Part shown: positions 20,942 through 30,264 of the stretch, in pieces
Position numbering within the stretch: position 1 is the stretch's first letter
How the letters are laid out: each line of letters opens with the position of its first letter
NCBI GenBank assembly: GCA_039619475.1
Contig: CM077116.1
Coordinates: forward strand, 17,481,443 to 17,545,442
Origin: Icerya purchasi
Lineage: Eukaryota > Arthropoda > Insecta > Hemiptera > Monophlebidae
DNA length: 64,000 nt
Direction: 5' to 3'
The notes under the pieces: generated by a model
What the model was told of the DNA's origin: nothing
Database searches by the model: none
What the model saw: only the letters and a program-made list of their open reading frames with translations
Made by a program: the position numbers and the translations under genes

Positions 20942-23821
20942 TTTTTTTTTGTTTTTTTTTTTTATATCTTGGGCACGTCAACTCAGGACATTTACCCAGC
21001 ACAAAGGACTAACAAATAGTGAAACGTAGGGACTTGAGAGTTAAATCAGGAAGCGATTAGAAATAGAAGAAATAAGGAACAACAGAAAGAGAAGGAAGAG
21101 CAAGAATATAGTGGGCACAGTAAGGGGCCGGGAGGCCAAGGCCAAGCAAATTAGAATAAAGGACTGCACGTTCTGAGGAGATAGATGAGCATTCGAATAG
21201 GAGGTGATTTACATCACAGGTCAAATTTAAGATAGGAGGATGAAAGGGACACAAGGGAGACTGAACAATATTAAAACGAAAGAGGGAAGCAGGAAGAAGA
21301 CTGTGATTAAAGCGGAGGCGAATTACGGAAGAAATAACAGAACGACTGATGCAGGGAAAATTATTAAACCAGGAAGAAGTAGGTGGAGAGGGTTGTATAG
21401 CGAGGTAAAAAGAGTTAGGATTGGAGAAAAGAGACGGATAAAGATCAGTCCAAAAGTCATGGTGAAAACGATGAGAGAGTGGACAAGACATTGGGAGGGG
21501 AATCTGTCTTATGAAGCGGCCATTTACTGCAGCTAGACATGCCAATGAATCGGCAAGATCGTTACCAACGATGCCGCAATGGCCCGGAATCCAGAACAGG
21601 TCAATTAGGATAGAACGGGATGTTAATAAATTATAAATTAAAGAACGAATGTAAAGAATAATAGGATCTGACGATGGTTTAGGGAACGGAGATGAGATGG
21701 CTGATAAAACGCTTTTCGAATCAGAGCATATGACGAATTTTGATAAATTGAATGATGAGGATATAAAAAGGATAGCACGTAAAATAGCCATGGATTCGGC
21801 TAAGAAGATAGAAGAAAAGGGAAGGAGTTGAAAAGACTCAGAATAGTTGATATCAGGAAGGATAAAAGCAGCTCCAACACCTGAAGCAGATTTTGAGCCA
21901 TCCGTAAAAACCATGCTGTGAGCTGGAAAAAGTGAATGTAGAGTTTGGTTAAATTCGTTGTGTATTACAGGAAACGGAAGAGATTTAATGTTCGAGGGAA
22001 GAGAAAATAGCTTGGGAGAAAAGGACAGTTCTGCGAAGTTGTAAGTGAAGTATGGGGATTTATTATAGGAGAGGATAAACTGAGAGAATAGGACAAGTCG
22101 GGAGGATATATGTGAAAGGATTGGAATTTTTCTAGGAGAGAAACGCCAGTTGTCCAGAATATATTGATAGGAATTCACGATTTCGAGTGAGGAATATGAA
22201 GACGTTTAATCAAAAATCTTTCACCGAGATAAAGTCTTCGAATAAATAAAGGAAGGAAGCCAGTTTCGGCCAGGAGAGCAGGAGTTGGAGAATAATTCAG
22301 AGCACCAATATAGAGGCGAAGACAAGAGTTTCGGATGCGATCAAGTTTGGTAAGGAGGGATTTGGGAGCACTGGCATAAAGAAAAGAACAATAGTCTAAT
22401 TTAGAAAGAATAATGGATCTGTAAAGTATGAGGAGAATATACGGATCGCCACCCCATTTCCGGGGGGACAACGCTTTTAGGAAATTTAATCTCTTGAGAG
22501 CTGATGTACATAGACAGTTGATCTGATCGCAAAAAGATAAATTACTATTAAGAATGACACCAAGGTAGGAGAAAGAGTTAACTAGAGGAATAGGGAGTTG
22601 ACATAGGAAAAGGTTAATTAAGGAACGGTTAAAAGGACGAAATGTAAAAACTACAGAGGCAGACTTCTCAGGAGAAATAGAAAGATGAAGAGAAGACAAC
22701 GATAATTCCAAAATAGCAAGGGAGGAATTAAGCTCCTCATTGGCAGAAGAAAGATTATTAGAGGAGGAATAGACGAGAATATCGTCAACGAAGAATAAGG
22801 ACTTAGACGGGATGTTAAGAGTAGCAAAACTGTGAAAGTAGATGTTGAAAAGAGTAGGACTCAAGCACGATCCTTGCGGAAAGCCTCGAAAAATTGATCT
22901 GGAATCGTCGAAGAAGGGAGTAGAAAGACGAATTGTTCTATTCCGGAAAAGATTGATAATTAAGGAAGTAAACTGAAGAGGGAAGTTAATGGAAAGCATT
23001 TTATTTTGTAAAGAAGGTAAGTGAACATTGTCAAAGGCAGCAGTGGCATTAACAAACGCGGCGATGGTAAATTTCCTATGAATGAAGGATTTATAGATGT
23101 CGGAAAGGAACAAGGATATACAGTCAGTAACACCAAGGCCAGAACGGAAACCAAACATATTATCGGGAAAAATATTGTTATATTCTAGCCACTAGACCAG
23201 GCGTTTATTAATCATGTGTTCAAAAAGTTTTCTTAAACACGAGGCTAAAGAGATTGGACGGAAGGAGTTAGGTTTCTTTTTCGGGATATGAATAATAATA
23301 AAGTAATTCCAAAGTGGTGGAGTTGCAGAAGTGTACAGGAAGGAATTATAGATTGACAGAAGTGTTTTGAGTGCTAACTCAGAGAGGTTCTTGAGGACAA
23401 GGATAGGGATGCCGTCTATACCTGGGCTAGAATTAGAAGAACTGATCAAGGAATCGTAGAGTTCATTGAAGCTGAAGGGAGAAGAGAAAAAGTGAGGAGG
23501 TGATGTGACAGGTAGGGGAGGAGCCAATGATTCCTCGAGGGAAGGTACATAGGAAGGAGCAATTGAATCAAGAAAAGTAGAGAGCTTCTCTGAAGGAAGG
23601 TTGTAGTGTGAGGGGCGTTCGGAACTAGAGGAGCGAAAAGCTTTAGCCATTCTCCAAAGATGGGAAGTGGAGGTAGATCTAGAAAATGATGAACAAAAAT
23701 TTCGCCATGAATTTCTTTTGGACATTTTAAGGATGAATCTATTCTTGGCGTTAGCCCTTTTGTGAGCTATGAAGTTGGAAAAGGAGGAGCAAGCCCGGAA
23801 GAGTCGAAAGGAGGTTAGCAC
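20942..23821 (-). pseudogene. Family A LINE, 5'-truncated, lightly damaged ORF2 (RT-RNase H)
   Basis: The T-rich tail at 20941-20963 is followed by the hairpin 20970-20998 (GTC/GAC inner arms). Coding runs from 23821 leftward: RT entry (SPGIDGIPILVLKNLS, IIHIPKK, RPISLASC), then a TAG replaces Trp in RLV*WLE near 23193, after which the same frame continues (AFDNVHLP, GFPQGSC, FVDDILVY). The first Ala of FADD is Val here; both Asp remain. A frameshift near 22178 leads into RNase H (TDGSKSASGVGAAF, AESMAIL, SDSKSVLSAI, WIPGHCGIVGNDLADSLA) and a C-terminal CDVNHLLFEC. Only one stop and one shift, so relatively young. It is joined at 23821 to the family C element. Confidence 0.85.
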
Positions 23822-24346
23822 CACCTAAGTTAGGCTGAATTTTTAATAGCATATAAAAGATTTTGTTCGCCTTATCTGTTATGTAGTTTACATGTTTATT
23901 AAATTTAAATCTATGATCCATTATTACTCCGAGGTATTTAAAATTTTTTACAATTGGAATAGGTTTCTCATATAACAAGTTAAGTATGCTAAGTTTGTTA
24001 ATCACCTGCGTGGTTTTCTTGTCACCAGTAACCATCATTTTTGTCTTTTCAATTGAAAATTCGAGACCACAGTGAAGAAAAAAAGGCTTTTCCAAGGTTT
24101 TACAGATAACTCTAACGTTGTCAGCTTCCGTTGCGTTTTTTAGTTTAACGAGACGGAGCATAAATCGTCAGCAAAGCTGATAAATTCTGCATCGTAATTA
24201 TAATATCTCGAACAAAAGATTTCCATCTGTTTACAAATATATACGAGTATAATACGTTCCAGAGTGTTGGTCCGAGGACCGAACCCTGAGGCACTCCGCA
24301 TGATATACTGTGTTGTGTCCCGGCCGTCATAACTTTCTGTTTCGAT

Positions 24347-24815
24347 GCGCCGCGGCACTAATATTTACAAATACGCTGACGTAAGCTAATTTAACCATTG
24401 TCAGCGCGCTCGACTCGTTATTTACTTCAATGTTTCTCACGTCCGATTAATAAACTACCGAGCTTATGTGTATTTTCCCTTTTGTCACGTATCGTTCGAG
24501 CGCGCTCGCTATATAAGATATAATTATTTACGGATAATTCAGATTTGTATCCTGGGCGTTACCCAAATTGTTCGACACCGTATCCAGTCTGCCCGGTTGA
24601 CACTAAAGTTTATCTTTGGCTGTTTTAATCGGTGCTAATTTCGGACTTAGGATTATCGATGATTGATCAGTTCGCGTAATCGCGACGTCTCCGATGTTAT
24701 CGTAATTTATAATAATAAACGAGATATTAAGTTCGCTAGTCTCTTTATTAAAATACAGTTAACTCGAGAATTAGATCGCCGTCGTAGTAACTCCGTCGGA
24801 AATACAGCAACTGCG
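24347..24815. mobile_element. 469-bp insertion with TTCGAT duplication (solo-LTR- or SINE-like)
   Basis: TTCGAT occurs at 24341-24346 and again at 24816-24821, and the RT coding of the host LINE jumps across exactly this interval. The insert has a TATA-like CTATATAAG at 24509-24517 on the plus strand and no ORF. The ends are not an obvious TG..CA pair and show no long inverted repeats. It could be a solo LTR of an unfamiliar family or a non-coding retroposon. The boundaries are well supported; the type is not. Confidence 0.55.
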
Positions 24816-25888
24816 TTCGATAGTAAAACTTTCGGTTTTGATCACCGCAGTTCTGTTTGTTAGATAATCGTAAATTACTTTAATTAAATCAGGACTGACT
24901 TTATGAGATTTTAAAATTTCGATTATTGTCGAATGTTTACAATTATCAAATGCGCCTTTTACATCGAAAGTAATGACAACAGTAAATAAATGTTTGGTTT
25001 GCGCTAATTGAATAATATCATAAAGTTTTCTATCAGCCATTTCTGATGAACGCGCGCGTCTAAACCCGAACTGGTTATTACTTAAGATTTGTTTAGTTTC
25101 AATTACGTTAAGTAATTTTACGTTAATTACTTTTTCAAATACTTTACCAATGCAGTTTAATAGTGCTATAGGTCGATAGCCGTTTAGCAGAGAAAGATCC
25201 CTTTTTTCGGTTTATTAATTAATTTAATTTCTCCCATTTTCCATAAATCAGGAAACACATTTGTAACAGAAGGCATTTTTCAAAAAGTGTTCGAAAAATT
25301 GTTGAGTGTTTTACATGAATCATTTTAACCACTACGTTAGAAATGTTATCTGATTCGGAAGCCTCGCGTGTATTAATCGAATTAATAATTAAATTTAGGT
25401 CATCGGAACCAATAGCAGCATCATATTTATCATTTACGTTAGGTGTATAATCTGTCAAATAATCGAATTTATCCTTCTTCCTGGGAAAGAAGTAATCAAG
25501 GAGAGCTGCACATTTCTCTTTTTGTTTAGTTAATATTACATCATTTACTTTAATAGCTGGAAATTGAAATAGCTTAAGTTTTTCCGTTACAATTTTCTAT
25601 GGTTTTCCCCAGCATTTAGAATTATTGATGAAATTTTCCTAATTTTCGAATTTGGTGTTTTCAATTAAGATTTTATAATTCCTATTTAATTCTCTTAATA
25701 AAAATTTATAAATTAATTTTTTACCGGCCTGAATTGATCTATTATATTTTTTCCTTACTTCATTAATAATTTTTTTTAAGTTATCAAGGATGGGTGTCCA
25801 CCAATCGTTAAAAGTAGTGATCTTTTTGTATTTACACTGATCGATGGAAACTCTTAAATAGTCGTGAAATTTAATAACATGATTATTT

Positions 25889-26699
25889 TTTTTTTTTTTT
25901 TTTTAATACTAAATTTACAAATATAAATCTAGGCGCCGTGTGTAACTACCTGGGCTATTACGGCACCTAGACTCACTTGAAATTACAGAAGGCGGTGCAG
26001 TCTGTTCGATGCTGCAAAATTCAACACTGCACGAACACAATCCGGGTAGTTCGACAACAGACGGCGGGGTGAGGCATGACTAGAAGTACGGGAAGTATGC
26101 CGGCACCATTTCAGCAGATGCTCTACAGTTGGTGAGGCCATGAACCCGCACAGAGGGCAAGTGACCGGAGGGGGAGCTCCTTCAAAGACGTGATTGTGTG
26201 ATAGTGCAGTGTGCCCCAGAAGCAGTCTCGATAGGATCGAGAAATCCCTACGTGTGACGGGGAACGGCGGCCACCATGGGTCGGTGTCCGACTTTATAGA
26301 CCTGAGCCAGGTTGTTTGTTCTGACCATAGTTTGCTCCACTCCTCAGCAAAGTGCATCAGAAAGACTGATGCGCCAAAACGAGGCAGTAAAGCGTTAAAC
26401 GGCATCGGGCTAGATAGAGTTGCCTTAGCAGCCAAGTCAACCCGCTCATTGCCGGGAACCCCAACATGACCAAGGACCCATAAGAAGGTGACATATACCT
26501 CAGATCGTGAAAGTTGGAATAGGAGGTTTTTTATTTTAATTATTAGAGAGTTGCAACTGTCTGGACTCTGGATGGCTTTTATAGATTGAAGTGAGTCTGT
26601 AATCAGAAGGGCATTTTGAGACGCTGGGTTGGAAGAATATGTCTCAAGGCAAAGAAGGATCCCAAACATTTCTGCCTCTAAAGTAGAGCAGTAGTCGTT
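25889..26699 (-). pseudogene. Family B LINE 3' fragment with 9-bp duplication
   Basis: TGATTATTT lies at 25880-25888 and 26700-26708. The T-rich tail is at 25889-25905, and the 3' hairpin has arms CTAGGCGCCGT (25929-25939) and ACGGCACCTAG (25960-25970). The coding frame 26669-25983 holds RNase H motifs (LLITDSLQSIKAIQ, WVLGHVGVPGNERVDLAAKA) and a C-terminal CPLCGFMASPTVEHLLKWC. Truncated inside RNase H; the first acid of that domain is absent. Sister of the copy at 53811-54905. Confidence 0.85.
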
Positions 26700-27448
26700 T
26701 GATTATTTAATTCTATCTTAGTTTTAGTTAAGCAAAAATTACTCTCAAATTTATTTAATGTATTGAAATTAATTTTGGAGTCTAATAGTTTATAGTTAGT
26801 ACACCACTGTGATGGAGTTGTTGTGTGTTTTGCTCCACGGATTACAATCTTAATTCTACAGTGATCGGAAAGTTCTACAGAAGAGATGGTATGCTGGATG
26901 GTTGAAGCCGAAACATCTCTCACAATAATTAAATCGATCAAGCTTCTTCCATTATGGTTACTGAAGGTGTATTCGTGTTCGGTTGATTGAGGAAAAGTAA
27001 ACGGTTTGCGTAAGTAAATTCTTCCAATCTCTCAGCATCCGGGTTACTTATAATATTCTCTAATAGCGAGCTTCTTATGTTGAAGTCTCCGACAATTATT
27101 GGAATCAACGACGGATTTTGATTACAAATTTTTTCTATTTCCGAAATTCCTTCGCCTCTAGGTTCACTTGGGGGTAGGTAAAGGCCAATTATTAAGTATT
27201 TTTGATACCGAACTGCTATGATGCCCTTTTGGCAACTTATATTATCATACGAAATTGATTTCCTAATCATCATCGCAGTTTTTCGGGTTAATAAGCAAAC
27301 GTATTGATCATTCATACCACGTACTTTATCGTTACACGAGTTTACCTCAGCTATTATAATAAAATCACTGTCATGAACGGTACATTCACGAATGAATAAA
27401 TGTTGACACGCGATCGTGTTGTTTACGTTTAAAAATTGAATTTCAACA

Positions 27449-28371
27449 TCAGCCATAATTGATCATAGTTTGGGTCTGTTTTTCGATTACACTGAAACAT
27501 GGACAAGCTCTACTATAAGAAGAATGGTCTAGCGTTTCAATTAATGCCTCCATTGATTCGTCCTGAAGCTTTCCTCGTGTTTTGGTGAGGAGACAATTAA
27601 TGCATTTGTCTTTATTTTTGCACTTTTCTACTATCTGAATTTTTTTAGGTGGAGCTTGGCATTTGGCAGCTATATGCCCATAACCGAGACATTTGTAACA
27701 TCTAAGTACAGATATGTGCTCCTGAAATCTTACAGATACCCAACCAATATATAATTTTCCATTATTTGGAAGCTTTTTAAACTGATCCGGTTTCAATCGG
27801 ACGTAAATTTTTACCCTTTTTTCAAATGTTGTTACTCGCGTTGAGACCGGTGCTGAATCTGTTAATCTTATAATTTCTTCCGCTACGTCATTTATGCTAA
27901 TACACTTTCATCGCCGTATAGTACGATCGTTGGATCAAAATTTTTATTTTCCGTGATTTTGACATAACTGAATTCTTTCTTTATGGAATCTTTCAAAATA
28001 TTTGAATCATCTTTGGTTTTTGTTACTACAGTTACAGTTCCCGATTTGACTTGTAAGCGCTCAACCTCAACATTTAGTGAGCTCGGTTTCACCTTATCGG
28101 TCAGCTGCTTTTTAAAGACTCCTACATCACCTTCCGGTTTAACATATAAGTAACTGAACTTTTGCTTTTCGATCTCGTTCGACTTACGATCTTTTTTATT
28201 TTCTTTAACCACTGAAGACCAAGTTTTTCCTTCACTCGGAGCATGGGCTTTTGACCCTCTAACGGAATCTCTTACTGTTTTAATTATATAATTTTCTTTA
28301 ATATTTAATATCTCATCTAGGATATTAATTTTATTATGCGATTCGTCTAACTGAATTACTATTTCATTCAC
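27449..28371 (-). pseudogene. LINE ORF1 with CCHC knuckle, one frameshift, overlapping ORF2
   Basis: Two frames make up this ORF1. 28371-27892 is charged and lysine-rich with a VKPEGDVGVFKKQLTDKVK region like the RNA-recognition-type fold of R1/Jockey ORF1. 27796-27449 carries the knuckle CYKCLGYGHIAAKC and a second Cys cluster (CKNKDKCINC). A frameshift near 27895 separates them, since the text between is open in the second frame. The ORF1 stop overlaps the ORF2 start in the 8 bases ATGGCTGA (27456-27449), a layout associated with coupled translation in R1-type elements. RNA binding is inferred from the family. Confidence 0.75.
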
Positions 28372-28780
28372 TGCTTCAATAACTTTTTCTCTTTTTTTCC
28401 TTTTATCCCAGTGTTATTATTTACGTCTCTTATTTTATGTCATTCTTTTTTGATCTTCTCTAAAAACCTACATAGTTCTTTTAAATCGTCGCTCCTCATA
28501 ATGAGCGCTACTATCACGTCGAAAAATAAAATTCGAGTTAAAATACGACTATAAATATAATTATACGTATAGATAGACAGGTGATTAGCTAAGGCGATAA
28601 TAGTTAGCGACTTTCAGGAATTATCGAGAGTACACAATACACGTTAATTCCCGATTACGAGACATTAGCAGTTCGAATCAGTGTAACTCTACTATCAACA
28701 GAAATTACCGATTTCTTAACAGAAAACGAAACGCAGCACGAGTAAACTTTATAACACAACGACTCACTGCAGGAAGCGAT

Positions 28781-28789
28781 TAGAAACAG
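28781..28789. repeat. MULE target-site duplication, left copy
   Basis: TAGAAACAG directly left of the element terminus GGCTGCG. The identical 9 bases lie right of the element at 35656-35664, and the joined flanks restore a family A LINE sequence seen uninterrupted near 21058. Confidence 0.95.
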
Positions 28790-29561
28790 GGCTGCGTTTC
28801 GCCAGCCCCGCCCATTTTGAGTTGCGAAACCAAAATAGGCTTATTCGTTTGTGCTTCGTTTGTGCTTCTTTGTGCCACTAAGTTTTTTGTTTGTGCTCTC
28901 CCCCTTCATAGTTTAATTAGAAAAGTCTTTGGGCGGGGCTGGCGAAACGCAGCCCCGCCCATGTAAAATTAAGGGATGAAAATTATGTCATTCGTTTGTG
29001 CTTCATTTGTGCTTCTTTGTGCACGACTTTTTTTTGTTTGTGCTCACCCCCTTCCTGATTTGGTAAGGGTGGGATCAGCCCCGCCCATGTAGAATTAAGG
29101 GATGAAAATTATGTCATTCGTTTGTGCTTCTTTGTGCACGACTTTTTTTTGTTTGTGCTCACCCCCTTCCTGATTTGGTAAGGGTGGGATCAGCCCCGCC
29201 CATGTAGAATTAAGGGATGAAAATTATGTCATTCGTTTGTGCTTCATTTGTGCTTCTTTGTGCACGACTTTTTTTTGTTTGTGCTCATTCCCTTTCTGAT
29301 TTGGTAAGGGTGGGACTAGAACCTCCCATGTTGAGATAAAGGTTAAAAACAGTGTTACTCATTTGTGCTTTGTTTTGTGCTTCATTGGGCACGGATTGTT
29401 TTTATTTGTATTGAATTTGAATGGGCGAGGCTGGAGAAACAGTACCTTCAGGGTATGAAATGGGATGTTGTAAATACAAATATATACACTTCTGACAGTA
29501 CGGTGCGTTCTCTAATGAAATTTAACCATAAATCTTCTGTGTAATAGACAATTCGAAATTA
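28790..29561 (+). repeat. Left terminal inverted repeat of the MULE
   Basis: Starts GGCTGCGTTTCGCCAGCCCC. Similarity to the reverse complement of the right end continues to the GACAATTCGAAATTA motif at 29547-29561 and then stops abruptly. It contains a 165-bp outer module (28790-28954) bounded by inverted copies of the terminus, about three tandem units of 117-125 bp from roughly 28958, and a diverged fourth unit to about 29420. Units contain repeated GTGCTTC and TTTGTGC words. The middle unit lacks about 11 bases (CTTCATTTGTG). Confidence 0.9.
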
Positions 29562-30264
29562 ACTCAATTATTTGTTTCTTGCGCCCAGCGTTTTTAAATT
29601 CATTTCTTTCAAGGACAATGCATTAAGAAAATAATGCTACACATATACTAGGTAAAGCATTAATATACAAGAGTATAACAACAAGTGATTTTGATTCTAA
29701 TTTTCAACTTCAGTTTTTCAGGCTTCCTATATTTTATGATGTTTTCTCAATTTTTCACATATCTTGTTTTAAACTGTAAAAAAGTTTTCTTTGTCTATTT
29801 TAGGATAAATTTTAAGTTTTGTAAAATTTTTTATTATTTCATCATTTTAAAATTTTTAGAAAATATAAAACTTTTTTAGAAACCATAAAAAATTTACCTC
29901 TATTTAAATTTTAAATTAACAAAAAAAAATTAATTTTAAAAAAAGGAAAAAACGGGCTCTAAGAACTTTATGTAAAAATATTAGAAAGTAAAGTATAAAA
30001 TCTTCTTCAACAACAATAAAATTAGTGCTAAATAATAATAATGAAATATACCAATAAAAGTTATAATTTAAATGAAATAATAATATTTTAATATAACATT
30101 TTATATTTCAAGATTAAAATTTGAAATTTCAATTAAAATATTATCACAAAAAGTAATTTAAGTTGTAAAATATGAATTAACTTTACATATCAAAATAATT
30201 AATACAAAAAAAAAGTTTAAGAACTTAAGAATTATGATAGTTAAAAAAATATATTATTAATTAA
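29562..30264. other. AT-rich region between left TIR and transposase stop
   Basis: Very AT-rich, with runs of A and T. It corresponds to the 3' UTR side of the minus-strand transposase. The 64-codon plus-strand frame at 29685 is low complexity (Phe, Leu) and not a credible gene. Confidence 0.6.

Larger units (their letters stand above)
23822..27456 (-). pseudogene. LINE ORF2 (endonuclease-RT), broken and interrupted twice
   Basis: Starts at 27456 with MADVEIQFLNVNNT and carries endonuclease motifs IIAEVNS, VGDFNIRSS and, after a shift near 26940, ELSDHCRIKI. The family B insertion at 25889-26699 splits the linker. RT entry fragments appear at 25458-25219 (TREASESDNISNVVVK) and 25040-24822 (VVITFDVKGAFDNCKHS, motif A). 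After the 469-bp insertion come GVPQGSVLGPTLWNV (motif B) and ISFADDLC (motif C), then LGVIMDHRFKFNKHVNYI. I see no RNase H before the 3' truncation. Several shifts and stops make it dead. The wording GVPQGSVLGPTLWN is typical of R1- and Jockey-group reverse transcriptases. Confidence 0.8.
23822..28770 (-). mobile_element. Family C (R1/Jockey-like) LINE with ORF1 and ORF2, two nested insertions
   Basis: A minus-strand element reading from a leader near 28770 through ORF1 (28371-27449) and ORF2 (27456 to 23822). It contains a 469-bp insertion (24347-24815) and a family B LINE fragment (25889-26699), each with a direct target duplication. Its 3' end has been removed at 23821, where a family A LINE abuts. 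The 5' end abuts a family A fragment at 28771. Confidence 0.8.
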
